The translations under genes were made by a program, and so were the position numbers. A model generated the notes under the pieces. It was given only the letters and a program-made list of their open reading frames with translations. It was not told the DNA's origin and ran no database searches. Shown here piece by piece: positions 1 to 9,185 of a DNA stretch of 64,000 nt. Every line of letters begins with the position of its first letter. The stretch's first letter is position 1. This stretch comes from Actinoplanes solisilvae (GTDB taxonomy: Bacteria > Actinomycetota > Actinomycetes > Mycobacteriales > Micromonosporaceae), in contig NZ_RJAC01000001.1 in the NCBI RefSeq assembly GCF_003999975.1, forward strand, positions 744,001 through 808,000, in the 5' to 3' direction.

Positions 1-361
<361 letters not shown>

Positions 362-401
362 CTACGCTTGCCGGAGCAACTCAGCGAAGGGGTACCGCGC
401 C

Positions 402-1376
402 GTGAAACTGCTCGTCACCGGGGGCGCCGGCTACGTCGGCAGCGTCACCAGCAGACTGCTGCTGGACGCCGGCCATGAGGTCACCGTTCTCGACAACCTG
501 GTCACCGGCTTCCGCGAGGCGATCGCGCCCGACGCCACCTTCGTCGAGGCCGACATCGCCGACGCCGCGCGGGTGCTCACCCCCGGCTCCGGTTTCGACG
601 CGGTGCTCCACTTCGCCGGCTTGATCGCCGCGGGCGAGTCTATGGTCAAGCCCGAGCTCTACTGGCACGACAACGTGGTCAAGTCGCTCGCCCTGCTCGA
701 CGCGGTGCGCGCCGCCGGGGTGCCGAGGTTCATCTTCTCCTCCACCGCCGCCGTCTACGGCAACCCGCTCGAGCTGCCGATCACCGAGTCGGCCGTCAAG
801 GCCCCCACCAACACGTACGGGGCGACCAAGCTCACGTTCGACCACGCGCTCACCTCCGAGACGTTCGCCCACAACCTGGCGGCCGTCTCGCTGCGCTACT
901 TCAACGTCGCCGGCGCCTACATCAACGACGGCCACGAGATCGGCGAGCGGCACGACCCCGAGACCCACCTGATCCCGATCGCGCTGCAGGTCGCGGCGGG
1001 CAAGCGCGAGAAGCTGCAGCTCTTCGGCGACGACTACCCCACCGCCGACGGCACCTGCGTGCGCGACTACATCCACGTGCAAGACCTGGCCCGCGCCCAC
1101 CTGCTCGCGCTCGACGCCGCCACCGCCGGCGAGCACCGCATCTACAACCTCGGCAACGGCAACGGGTTCTCCAACCGCGAGGTCGTCGAGGTCGCCCGCG
1201 AGGTCACCGGGGCCGAGCTGCCGGTCGAGATTGCCGCGCGCCGCGAGGGCGACCCGGCCACGCTGGTCGCGTCGTCGGCCAAGGCCCGTGACGAGCTCGG
1301 CTGGGTTCCCGAGAAGAACACCCTCCAGGCCATGATCGGCGACGCCTGGACCTTCTACCGCACGCACGTCGCATGA
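402..1376 (+). CDS. galE: UDP-glucose 4-epimerase
   Basis: Interconverts UDP-galactose and UDP-glucose, for the Leloir pathway and for supplying galactose to cell-envelope glycans. The 324-residue protein starts at a GTG. It shows the Rossmann motif GGAGYVGS at residues 7-14, the catalytic region STAAVYG, and the short-chain-dehydrogenase YxxxK as YGATK. The length is normal for GalE. Its last codons overlap the ATG of galK by 4 bases (ATGA), so the two are translationally coupled. Confidence 0.95.
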   Translation: MKLLVTGGAGYVGSVTSRLLLDAGHEVTVLDNLVTGFREAIAPDATFVEADIADAARVLTPGSGFDAVLHFAGLIAAGESMVKPELYWHDNVVKSLALLDAVRAAGVPRFIFSSTAAVYGNPLELPITESAVKAPTNTYGATKLTFDHALTSETFAHNLAAVSLRYFNVAGAYINDGHEIGERHDPETHLIPIALQVAAGKREKLQLFGDDYPTADGTCVRDYIHVQDLARAHLLALDAATAGEHRIYNLGNGNGFSNREVVEVAREVTGAELPVEIAARREGDPATLVASSAKARDELGWVPEKNTLQAMIGDAWTFYRTHVA

Positions 1377-2512
1377 TCACCGACGACGCGCTCGCCGTTT
1401 TCCGTAAGGAGTTCGGCACTGAACCGACCGGTCTGTGGGCTGCGCCGGGCCGGGTCAACCTGATCGGCGAGCACACCGACTACAACGAGGGCTTCGTGCT
1501 CCCGTTCGCCCTGCCCCAGCGCACGATCGCCGCCGTCGGCCCGGCCCCGGCCGGCGAGTGGACCGTGTGCTCGACGTTCGCCGACGAGGCGGTCAGCTTC
1601 GGCCTGACCGAACCGGGCGAGGTGACCGGCTGGGCGGCCTACGTCGCCGGTGTCGTCTGGGCGCTGCACGACGCGGGCTACCAGGTCCCTGGGGCCCGCA
1701 TCGCGCTCGCCTCCGAGGTCCCGCTCGGCTCGGGCCTGTCGTCCTCGGCCGCGCTCGAGTCCTCGGTGCTCACCGCCCTGGTCGACCTGGGCGGCCTCGA
1801 CCTGCCGCTCGAGAAGCGTCCGGCCGTGGCCCAGCGCGCCGAGAACGTCTACGTCGGCGCCCCCACCGGCATCCTCGACCAGTCGGCGTCGATCCGTTGT
1901 CAGGAGGGCCGGGCGCTGTTCCTCGACTGCCGGTCCTACGAGGTCGAGCAGATCCCGTTCGACCTGGCCGCCGAGGGCCTGGCCATCCTGGTGATCAACA
2001 GCAACGCCCCCCACCAGCACGTCGACGGGGAGTACGGCGCCCGCCGCAAGTCGTGCGAAGACGCGGCCCGCCTTCTGGGGGTGCCCGCTCTGCGTGACAT
2101 CACCGGGGCCGAGCTGGACGACGCGCTGTCCCGCCTCGACGACGAGGTGATGCGCCGCCGCGTGCGCCACATCGTCACCGAGGACGACCGGGTGCTGGCC
2201 ACCGTCAAGCTGCTGCACGCGGGTCAGGTGCGCGAGATCGGCCCGCTGCTGACCGCCTCGCACGTCTCGATGCGCGACGACTTCGAGATCACGGTGGCTC
2301 AGGTCGACCTGGCCGTCGAGACCGCGCTCGAGGTCGGGGCCTACGGCGCCCGCATGACCGGCGGCGGCTTCGGCGGGTGCGTCCTGGCCCTGATCGACGC
2401 CGACAAGGCCGATGTCGTGACCACAGCGGTCGAGGAGGCGTACGCGAAAGCGGGTTTCACACCCCCGACTGCATGGACCGTCACAGCAGGTCCGGGCGCC
2501 GGGAAGCTTTAG
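1373..2512 (+). CDS. galK: Galactokinase
   Basis: Phosphorylates galactose at C1 with ATP, feeding GalE through galactose 1-phosphate. The 379-residue GHMP kinase has the galactokinase signature GRVNLIGEHTDYNEGFVLP near the N terminus, the ATP loop PLGSGLSSSAALESS around residue 115, and the C-terminal motif GARMTGGGFGGCV. It overlaps galE by 4 bases. No galT lies nearby, so the uridylyltransferase must be elsewhere or replaced by another route. A strong hairpin follows the stop codon. Confidence 0.95.
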   Translation: MITDDALAVFRKEFGTEPTGLWAAPGRVNLIGEHTDYNEGFVLPFALPQRTIAAVGPAPAGEWTVCSTFADEAVSFGLTEPGEVTGWAAYVAGVVWALHDAGYQVPGARIALASEVPLGSGLSSSAALESSVLTALVDLGGLDLPLEKRPAVAQRAENVYVGAPTGILDQSASIRCQEGRALFLDCRSYEVEQIPFDLAAEGLAILVINSNAPHQHVDGEYGARRKSCEDAARLLGVPALRDITGAELDDALSRLDDEVMRRRVRHIVTEDDRVLATVKLLHAGQVREIGPLLTASHVSMRDDFEITVAQVDLAVETALEVGAYGARMTGGGFGGCVLALIDADKADVVTTAVEEAYAKAGFTPPTAWTVTAGPGAGKL

Positions 2513-2518
2513 CCGGGT

Positions 2519-2542
2519 GTCCCGCCGGGTAACCGGCGGGAC
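2519..2542 (+). terminator. Perfect 10-bp hairpin between galK and the next ATG
   Basis: The arms GTCCCGCCGG (2519-2528) and CCGGCGGGAC (2533-2542) are perfectly complementary around a GTAA tetraloop. It begins 7 bases after the galK stop and ends on the base before the next gene's ATG. There is no T-tract. It could weaken galK read-through, or hide the purine-rich GGCGGG that would otherwise be the ribosome site of the following gene. Confidence 0.6.
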
Positions 2543-2770
2543 ATGACGACTTCGCAGGAAAACTCGGGTTCTCAGGGCAACTCGCGCGAGCAGGAACAGG
2601 ACGAGCCGAACCAGTTCGGCTTCGCGGGTGGCGCCACGGCGCCAGAACCGATCAAGGAGCCGGCCGAGGGCTACGGCGAGAGCATCGCCGTGCCCGCGGG
2701 CGACCTCACCGAGGCGATCACCGAAGCCATCGACGAGGTCACCGAGCGCCGCGAGCACAAGAAGTCCTAG
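2543..2770 (+). CDS. Small acidic hypothetical protein
   Basis: 75 residues with no membrane segment or recognised domain. The N terminus is rich in Gln, Ser and Glu (polar, probably disordered). A central FGFAGGATAPEPIKEP is followed by an amphipathic helix (LTEAITEAIDEVTERREHKK). Codon use fits its neighbours, which argues that it is real. The start sits directly behind a strong hairpin, with no free Shine-Dalgarno. Its end overlaps the convergent GH43 gene by 4 bases. I do not recognise the function. Confidence 0.6.
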   Translation: MTTSQENSGSQGNSREQEQDEPNQFGFAGGATAPEPIKEPAEGYGESIAVPAGDLTEAITEAIDEVTERREHKKS

Positions 2771-4398
2771 CCGGCTCGATAGAACCTCAGGTAGTCGAAA
2801 GACGCTGTGACCGCCGGTTCGGCGCCGCCATGGGCGATCAGGCCAACGCGCGGGTCGCTGCCGGCGGGCAGGGTCCAGACGCCACCCCACGTCCAGTGCC
2901 GCCCGTCCCGGCTGACGCCCGCGCGATATTCGTGCTCGCCGTTGGCCGGGTCGACGCGGTGGGCCAGCCGCAGCCAGGTCGTGGTGAGCCCGGGAGTGCC
3001 GGCGATCGTGCCGCCGTAGGACAGTGCTCCCGCGTACGGCATCTCCTTGCCGAACTCGACCTGCCGCGTGTTCCAGATGGCGACCGCGCTGAGCCGGGCG
3101 AAATGGTCGTCATCCGCGTAGGCGATGAGCCCGGCCTGCTGATAGTTGCGCACGGTGTCCTCACCGAGCGGCAGCGTCAGCTTCGTCTCGGCGATCCATG
3201 AGCCCTTGGGCGGTTGCCGCAGCAGCACACCCGCGTCGTTACCGGTGCCCGTGAGATCCGCGCCCTGCACCCGCCAGTGCAGTGCTCCCCCACTCACCGT
3301 CGCGGCCGGATCCTGACGCACCCAGCTCCACTGTGCACTCGGCGATGTGAACTCGTCCGAGTAGGCGGGCAGAGCGCGACCGGCGACGGGATCGCGGCCC
3401 CGGTTCACCGCCGGCCAGCCGTCGTTCCAGTCGAGGCGGGCGAGCAGCATCGGCCGCTCGTTGATGCCGAACGGCTCGTCGAGGTAGGGGTCGTCACGGT
3501 CGATCGCGTGATAGACGAGCCAGTCCTGCCCCTTCCGGTCGGCGATCAGTCCGTTGTGGCCGGTGCCGACCCAGCGGTCGCCGTTCGGTGCGATCACCGG
3601 CGTGCCACCGGCGCGCGAGACGTCCAGGCGCAGACCGTCGCGATCGGTGAACGGGCCGAGCGGACTGCGTGAACGACCCACCGACACGGAATATCCGGTG
3701 GTCGGACCGGCGCAGCAGTTGGCCGAGGACGCGAACAGGTAGTAGAAGCCGTTTCGGCGTACGACGTACGCGCCCTCGAACTTGTTGTCGATCGCGACCC
3801 GGGCCGGCGTGCCGGTGATCCGCAGGCCGTCGGGGGTGAGTTCGCTGACCCAGATGCCGCCGAAGTAGCTGCCGTAGTAGAGGTATTTGCGGCCGTCGGG
3901 CGTGGTGAGCTGGGCCGGGTCGAAGGTCCACCACCAGCCGCCGCCGGGGGCCGCGCGGGGTTTCACGGCCGGTTCCGCGGTGAAGGTCCACGGGCCGGTC
4001 GGGGCGGGCGCGGTGGCGACGCCGATGGCCGAGGCGCCTGGCGCGGTCGTCGTCTCGGTGACGGTCACGTACATGACCCACCGATTGCCGATCTTGCGGA
4101 CGTCCGGGGCCCACAGCGAGGCGCCTTCGGCCGCGTACGCCGGCAGGTCGCCGAACGCGTCACCGACGTACGCCCAATGGACCAGATCGGTCGAGCGGGC
4201 CATCGGGATGCGGTGCGGCGTGCGTTCGCCCTCGCGCAAAGGGTCGGAGGTGCCGTACCCGTAGTAGAAGCCGTCGTCGCCACGGACGACCACAGGATCG
4301 GCGAACGTGTCGGCGAAGCCGGTGCTTCTTCCAGCCCCGGCCCCCGTGAGTGAGAACAGAGTGATCGCCGCGGCGAGCGCGGCCGTCAGACGTCGCAT
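2767..4398 (-). CDS. Secreted family 43 glycoside hydrolase with C-terminal DUF1349-like domain
   Basis: Likely an extracellular arabinofuranosidase, arabinanase or xylosidase. It begins with a signal peptide (MRRLTAALAAAITLFSL). A five-bladed GH43 propeller follows, with the expected acidic residues: Asp in FADPVVV, Asp in FDPAQLTTPDGR, and Glu in FEGAYVVRR. The last ~190 residues (from YSDEFTSP) look like the concanavalin-like GH43 accessory domain. I chose the ATG at 4398 because AAAGGA lies 6 bases upstream; an ATG two codons earlier overlaps the permease stop. It is the last gene of the arabinose-polymer operon, releasing sugars outside the cell for the transporter. The exact substrate cannot be told from sequence. 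Confidence 0.85.
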   Translation of the reverse strand: MRRLTAALAAAITLFSLTGAGAGRSTGFADTFADPVVVRGDDGFYYGYGTSDPLREGERTPHRIPMARSTDLVHWAYVGDAFGDLPAYAAEGASLWAPDVRKIGNRWVMYVTVTETTTAPGASAIGVATAPAPTGPWTFTAEPAVKPRAAPGGGWWWTFDPAQLTTPDGRKYLYYGSYFGGIWVSELTPDGLRITGTPARVAIDNKFEGAYVVRRNGFYYLFASSANCCAGPTTGYSVSVGRSRSPLGPFTDRDGLRLDVSRAGGTPVIAPNGDRWVGTGHNGLIADRKGQDWLVYHAIDRDDPYLDEPFGINERPMLLARLDWNDGWPAVNRGRDPVAGRALPAYSDEFTSPSAQWSWVRQDPAATVSGGALHWRVQGADLTGTGNDAGVLLRQPPKGSWIAETKLTLPLGEDTVRNYQQAGLIAYADDDHFARLSAVAIWNTRQVEFGKEMPYAGALSYGGTIAGTPGLTTTWLRLAHRVDPANGEHEYRAGVSRDGRHWTWGGVWTLPAGSDPRVGLIAHGGAEPAVTASFDYLRFYRAG

Positions 4399-4400
4399 GA

Positions 4401-5225
4401 TCATCCTTTCAGGCCGGAGCGGGAGACTCCCTCGATGACGTAGCGCTGGGCGACCATGAACAGCAGCAGCACCGGAACGCTGGCGACCAGCGCACCGGCC
4501 ATGATCACCGGGTAGTTGATCGTGTACGCGCCCTGCAGGATGTCGAGGCCGGGCGGCAGCGTGAGAACTTCCGGGCTGAACAGCACGTAGATCGGCCAGA
4601 TGAAGTCGTTCCAGTTGGTCAGGAAGCTGATCACCGCAAGGGTCGCCAGCGCCGGTTTCGACAACGGCAGCACGACCTTGGTGAAGATCTGCCAGGAGTT
4701 GGCCCCCTCGAGCACGGCCGCCTCTTCGAGCTCGCGCGGCAGGCTGAGGAAGAACTGCCGCAGGAAGAACACCCCGAACGCTCCGGCGGCGCCCGGCAGG
4801 ACCAGGGCCCAGAGGGTGTCGAGCATGCCGAGCCGGTCGACGATCAGGAAGTTCGGGATGATCAGCACGAAGCTCGGGATGAACAACGTCGCGATGATCA
4901 TGCCGAAGATCAGCCGCTTGAACCGGAACTCGAGCCGGGCCAGGGCGTACGCGGCCATCGACGCGACCGCCAGCACCAGCAGGGCCTGACCGGTGGCGGC
5001 CAGCACGCTGTTGAGGAACCAGCGCAGCACCGGCGTCTGATCGTTGCCCATCAGCGTGTCGAACGCGCCGGTGGTGGGCTCCTGCGGGAACACCGTTGGT
5101 GGCACCCGGGTCGCCTCGCCCGAGGTCTTGAACGCGGTGAGCAGCATCCAGATCAGAGGCGCGATGAAGACGAAGCTCAGCCCGATGAGGATGGTGTACC
5201 AGGCGACCGGCCGTACGCGGCTCAT
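4401..5225 (-). CDS. Carbohydrate ABC transporter permease, MalG type
   Basis: 274-residue inner-membrane permease of the MalG family. It has six predicted membrane segments and the conserved EAA loop as ELEEAAVLEGANSWQIFTKVVLP. The start MSRVRPVAWY overlaps the stop of the upstream MalF-type gene by 4 bases (ATGA). It pairs with that permease and with the solute-binding lipoprotein. No ATPase is encoded in the operon, so a shared MsiK-like ATPase elsewhere probably energises it, as is common in actinomycetes (inference). The substrate is presumably arabino-oligosaccharide, from context. Confidence 0.9.
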   Translation of the reverse strand: MSRVRPVAWYTILIGLSFVFIAPLIWMLLTAFKTSGEATRVPPTVFPQEPTTGAFDTLMGNDQTPVLRWFLNSVLAATGQALLVLAVASMAAYALARLEFRFKRLIFGMIIATLFIPSFVLIIPNFLIVDRLGMLDTLWALVLPGAAGAFGVFFLRQFFLSLPRELEEAAVLEGANSWQIFTKVVLPLSKPALATLAVISFLTNWNDFIWPIYVLFSPEVLTLPPGLDILQGAYTINYPVIMAGALVASVPVLLLFMVAQRYVIEGVSRSGLKG

Positions 5226-6124
5226 TTGTCTTTCTCCCGGAACATGCGGAACACGATCACGCTGATCACCAACAGGCAGGCGGTCAGCAGGTAGCTCATC
5301 GCGGCGGCGCTGCCCATCTTGTAGTCGGCCAGACCGACCTGGGCGATGTACATGATCGCCGTACGGGTCTCGGTGCCGGGCGCACCCTGCGTGATCAGGT
5401 AGGACTGGCCGAACATGTTGGCCGAGACCAGGATCGTGTTCACGGTGATGAAGAGAAGCACGGGTCGCAGGCCGGGCAGGGTCACGTGCCGGAACTCGGA
5501 CCACTTGCCGCCACCGTCGATGCGCGCGGCCTCGTACAACTCTCTTGGAATGTCCTGGAGGCCGGCCAGGTAGATCACCGCGTTGAAGCCCAGCGTCCAC
5601 CACACGGTGACGCCGACGAGCGTGACCCACGCCCAGGGCACCGCGGTCGTCCAGGGTGTGCTCCCCCCGATGATCGCGTTGACCACGCCCAGGTTCGGGT
5701 CGAGCAGGAACCGCCAGAGCACGCCGATGACCGCGACCCCGAGCACGTACGGGGCGAAGTAGATCGCGCGGAACAGGGTGCGGCCCTTGAAGCGGCGGTT
5801 GAGCAGCAGCGCGATCAGCAACGGGATGACCAGCAGGAGCGGCACGCTGAGGACGGTGAAGATGCCGGTCGCCGACAAACTCTCCCACCAGAAGCTGTAG
5901 ACCGCCGAGCCGGGGTCGAACAACGCCTTGTAGTTGTCGAGCCCCACGAACGGCTTGCCGGGCAGCAGGTAGTCCCAGTCGTGCAGGCTGATCCACAGGC
6001 CGTACACCGCCGGCACCAGTACGAACGTGGTGAAGACGACGAAGTACGGCAGCAGGAACAGGTACGGCGTGGCGGGGCCGGTCCGCCGTACCTGGCCGCC
6101 GGTGGCCGCTGTCTCAGCCGCCAT
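5222..6124 (-). CDS. Carbohydrate ABC transporter permease, MalF type
   Basis: 300-residue membrane protein with six predicted helices, starting MAAETAATGG. The EAA loop reads ELYEAARIDGGGKWSEFRHVTLPGL, typical of MalF-class sugar permeases. Its start lies 11 bases inside the end of the solute-binding gene, so the two are coupled. It forms a heterodimer with the MalG-type permease immediately downstream. Confidence 0.9.
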   Translation of the reverse strand: MAAETAATGGQVRRTGPATPYLFLLPYFVVFTTFVLVPAVYGLWISLHDWDYLLPGKPFVGLDNYKALFDPGSAVYSFWWESLSATGIFTVLSVPLLLVIPLLIALLLNRRFKGRTLFRAIYFAPYVLGVAVIGVLWRFLLDPNLGVVNAIIGGSTPWTTAVPWAWVTLVGVTVWWTLGFNAVIYLAGLQDIPRELYEAARIDGGGKWSEFRHVTLPGLRPVLLFITVNTILVSANMFGQSYLITQGAPGTETRTAIMYIAQVGLADYKMGSAAAMSYLLTACLLVISVIVFRMFREKDK

Positions 6125-7442
6125 ACTTCTTCGCGTTCTGCTCCAGGAGCTGGTCGGCCTTGGCGGCACCGTCGGCGAGCGCCTTGGCCGGCTCCTTGCG
6201 TCCCAGGACCGCCTCGTTGATCGCTGTGACCACGGTGGCCATGGCGTCGGCGATTCCCGGCTTGGGCGGCAGGAAGTGCAGGTAGTCGATCTGCGTGCCG
6301 ATCGCCGACTGCTCGGGCAGCGCCTTGAACTCGGCACTGTCGCGGATCTCGGCGCGGGCCGGCACCTGACCGCCGCGGGCCCACTCGATCGAGTGCTGGC
6401 TGATCCAGTTGATGAAGACCTTGCCCGCGGCCAGCTTGTTGTCGTCCTTGGCCTTCGGCTTGAACTGCACGAACTGGTGCGAGCCGGCCCAGGCCGCCTT
6501 CTGCGTGCCGATCTGCGGCAACGGCGCCACGCCCCATTGAAGGTTCTTGTCCTCCTTGAGCGTGTTGATCGTCCAGATGCCGTTCCAGTTGAAGGCGTTC
6601 TTGCTGTTGCGGAAGGCCACGATGTCGGCGTCCTGGGCCACGTTCTTGGGGCTGTAGCCGTTCTTCACGTGGTCGGTCATCCAGGTCAGCGCCTGCACGC
6701 CGGCCTGCTCGCCGAAGGTCGCCTTGGTGGCGGCCTCGTCGAAGAGCTGACCGCCGAACTGCCAGAGCAGCGACTGGAACTGCATGCTGCCGGTGAACTC
6801 GAACGGGGTGACCCAGTCGCCCTGGATCCCCTTCGACTTCATCGTCTCGAGCGCGGCCTGGTATTCGTCGTTCGTGGTCGGAGGCTTCTCGGGGTCGAGC
6901 CCGGCCTTCTCCATGACCCCCTTGTTGTAGAAGAAGCCGAGCGGGTGCACGTCGAGCGGGATCGAGTAACGGGTGTTGTTGTAGACGCCCGCGTTCCACA
7001 CCGGCGGGGAGAAGTCCTCGGCCTTGAAGTTCAGTGCCTTGGCCAGGTCTTCCAGCGGCAGGATGACCCCGCGGGCGGCGTTGGTCGACACGTGGTCGAC
7101 GTGCATGATGCCGACGTCCGGCCCGTTGCCGGTGGCCACCGCGGCCGGCGTCTTCTGGTAGTAGTCGGCCCACTGGTACGTGTTCATCGAGACCTTGATG
7201 TTCGGGTGCTCGGTGTTGAACTGGTCGACGAGCTTCTTCATGAACGGGCCGTCGCCCCCGGTGAAGCCGTTCCAGAAGGCGAGCGCGACGTTCGGGCCGT
7301 CGTAGCTCGTCGCGGCCGGGGCGGCGTTCTGCCCGCCCCCGGTCACCTTTTCGTTGGGGCCGCTGTCGCCGCAGGCGCTCAGGAGCACGGCGCTGCCGGC
7401 TCCCACGCCCAGACCCATCACATGGCGGCGGGAAAGATTCAT
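6114..7442 (-). CDS. Sugar-binding lipoprotein of the ABC transporter
   Basis: 442-residue extracellular solute-binding protein, family 1. The N terminus MNLSRRHVMGLGVGAGS has a twin-arginine-like pair, and a lipobox follows (LLSAC, Cys near residue 24), so it is likely a membrane-anchored lipoprotein. The start is backed by GAGGAG five bases upstream. The ATG overlaps the stop of the GH51 gene by 4 bases. It should capture arabino-oligosaccharides for the two downstream permeases; substrate is inferred from the flanking GH51 and GH43 genes. Confidence 0.9.
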   Translation of the reverse strand: MNLSRRHVMGLGVGAGSAVLLSACGDSGPNEKVTGGGQNAAPAATSYDGPNVALAFWNGFTGGDGPFMKKLVDQFNTEHPNIKVSMNTYQWADYYQKTPAAVATGNGPDVGIMHVDHVSTNAARGVILPLEDLAKALNFKAEDFSPPVWNAGVYNNTRYSIPLDVHPLGFFYNKGVMEKAGLDPEKPPTTNDEYQAALETMKSKGIQGDWVTPFEFTGSMQFQSLLWQFGGQLFDEAATKATFGEQAGVQALTWMTDHVKNGYSPKNVAQDADIVAFRNSKNAFNWNGIWTINTLKEDKNLQWGVAPLPQIGTQKAAWAGSHQFVQFKPKAKDDNKLAAGKVFINWISQHSIEWARGGQVPARAEIRDSAEFKALPEQSAIGTQIDYLHFLPPKPGIADAMATVVTAINEAVLGRKEPAKALADGAAKADQLLEQNAKKYGG

Positions 7443-8896
7443 CGAGACTCCTCGGGGGTCAGGCACAACGCGTGCCAGGAGACGGGAGGTAAAAGGATTT
7501 CGCTCTTCTGCGGCAGGTTGATCAACTCGGGGCGACCGGCACTGAGCGTGAGGTGTTGTCGCAGTCGGTGGTGCGGGAAAGCACGCAGATCAAGGTTCAG
7601 CGGCACCGGCTCGGTGCCACGGTTGACCACGAAAACGGTGAGCGCGCCCGACTCCTCGTCGTGAGTGGCCACGGCGTCGACGGCCGGCACCTCACCGAAA
7701 CGGCCGGTGGTCATGTCCGGTGAGGAGATGGCGGGCCGCAGCACGGTTCCTCGCGCAAGGCGCGCGGTATGCGCGAACGGATGGAAAATTGTCTGCCGCC
7801 ACGCCTCGCCGCCGGCCCGGGTGCGGATCGGGGCGATCACGTTGACGAGCTGGGCCTGGCAGGCGACGGTCAGCCGGTCGGCGTGGCGCAGCATGCTGAT
7901 CAGCAGATTGCCGACGACCACCGCGTCGGTGCCGTTGTAGTCGTCCTCGATCAGGGCAGGCAGGTCCTCGATCGGCCGATCCTCGGGCTCGGTGAAACGG
8001 GACTGGTACCAGACGTTCCACTCGTCCAGCGACAGTTGGATCCGCTTCTTGCGGCGCAGCTTGGCCCGCACGTGATCGGCGGTGGCGATCACGCTGTCGA
8101 TGAAGCCGTCCAGGTCGACGGCGGACGCCCGGAAGCTGGCCTCGTCGTGCTTCTCGGGGTCGTAGTAGTTGTGCAGCGAGATGTAGTCGACCTGGTCGTA
8201 CGCGTGCTCGAGGACGGTGGCCTCCCACGCGGCGAAGGTCGCCATGTCCGAGTTGGAGCTGCCACAGGCGACCAGTTCGATGCTCGGGTCGACCCGGCGC
8301 ATGGCGTGCCCGGCGCGAGCGGCGAGCCGTCCATACTCCTGCGCGGTCAGGCTGCCGATCTGCCAGGGCCCGTCCATCTCGTTGCCGAGACACCACAGGC
8401 GTACGTCGTGCGGCTGCGCGACGCCGTGCTTGCGGCGCAGGTCGGCGGCGGCCGTGCCGTCCGGCAGATTGCAGTATTCGACCAGCTCGGCGGCGGCCTC
8501 GATGCCCCGCGTGCCGAGGTTGACGGCCATCATCGGCTCGACGCCGGCCAGCTCGCTCCACCGCATGAACTCGTTGAGCCCGAACTGGTTGCTCTCCAGG
8601 GCGCGCCAGGCCAGGTCGAGGCGGCGGGGGCGGTCGCCGCGGGGGCCGACCCCGTCCTCCCAGCGATAGCCGGAGACGAAGTTGCCACCCGGATAGCGGA
8701 CCGTGGTGACGCCCAGTTCGCGGACGAGCTCGAGCACGTCGGTGCGCAGGCCGTCGGGGTCGGCCGCGGGGTGGCCGGGCTCGAAGATGCCGGTGTAGAC
8801 GCACCGGCCCATGTGCTCGACGAACGAGCCGAAGAGCCGCCGGTCGACCGGAGCGATCGAGAACGCTGGATCAAGGGTGAGCTGTGCCACTACCAT
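7439..8896 (-). CDS. abfA: Alpha-L-arabinofuranosidase, family GH51
   Basis: 485-residue intracellular enzyme that removes terminal arabinofuranose from imported arabino-oligosaccharides. GH51 signatures are clear: FGSFVEHMGRCVYTGIF near the N terminus, the acid/base Glu in WCLGNEMDGPW, and the nucleophile Glu in LSLDEWNVWYQ. No signal peptide. The start MVVAQLTLDP is preferred over an ATG eight codons upstream because that upstream stretch is the LacI-type operator. It is the first gene of a five-gene operon running leftward. A LacI-family gene transcribed in the same direction lies upstream and presumably represses it. Confidence 0.92.
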   Translation of the reverse strand: MVVAQLTLDPAFSIAPVDRRLFGSFVEHMGRCVYTGIFEPGHPAADPDGLRTDVLELVRELGVTTVRYPGGNFVSGYRWEDGVGPRGDRPRRLDLAWRALESNQFGLNEFMRWSELAGVEPMMAVNLGTRGIEAAAELVEYCNLPDGTAAADLRRKHGVAQPHDVRLWCLGNEMDGPWQIGSLTAQEYGRLAARAGHAMRRVDPSIELVACGSSNSDMATFAAWEATVLEHAYDQVDYISLHNYYDPEKHDEASFRASAVDLDGFIDSVIATADHVRAKLRRKKRIQLSLDEWNVWYQSRFTEPEDRPIEDLPALIEDDYNGTDAVVVGNLLISMLRHADRLTVACQAQLVNVIAPIRTRAGGEAWRQTIFHPFAHTARLARGTVLRPAISSPDMTTGRFGEVPAVDAVATHDEESGALTVFVVNRGTEPVPLNLDLRAFPHHRLRQHLTLSAGRPELINLPQKSEILLPPVSWHALCLTPEESR

Positions 8897-8907
8897 GCCG
8901 ATGTTTT

Positions 8908-8931
8908 TACAACGTTGCATTCATCGTTGTA
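8908..8931. promoter_or_regulatory. LacI-type operator at the GH51 operon promoter
   Basis: Holds TACAACGTTGCA (8908-8919) followed by CGTTGTA (8925-8931), making a TACAACG...CGTTGTA inverted repeat 12 bases before the GH51 start. The same 12-mer recurs exactly at 10227-10238, ahead of the LacI gene. The central CAACGTTG palindrome with a CG at its axis is typical of LacI-family sites. More CGTTG half-sites occur at 8944-8977. This is the expected repressor binding site; the sugar inducer is unknown. Confidence 0.75.
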
Positions 8932-9097
8932 AAGAGCGGCTGGCAACGATCCCGAAACGTTCGCGAAATTTGTCGTTGCCGATTCGGACGTCGTGGCCGC
9001 GCTGCGAATTGTCGTTGTTGCGCGGAGCGCCCGCCCATACCCCCGCCCACCCAGGGGGACGGGACGACGCTAGCGCGCCTGCCGGCCCCGAGACTGG

Positions 9098-9106
9098 TTA
9101 TCCACA
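9098..9106 (+). other. DnaA-box-like 9-mer TTATCCACA
   Basis: An exact match to the classical DnaA box, in the spacer between the GH51 operon promoter and the 3' end of the LacI gene. It is isolated, so it is not an origin. Two further exact copies occur in other spacers of this window (36787 and 58222). Confidence 0.45.
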
Positions 9107-9185
9107 GGCTGCGGGCTTCTCTCGTCGCGTCCTCGGCCATCTTCGGCTTACGCGGGTGCGGGCCCTGTGCACTCTGCGGCTCTGG

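Noticed and set aside
381..1367. Long minus-strand frame opposite galE
   Set aside because: High-GC shadow frame; galE has clear motifs. The same reasoning removed the long frames opposite galK, glmU, ABC-F, rsmA, metG, the GT2 fusion and glp.
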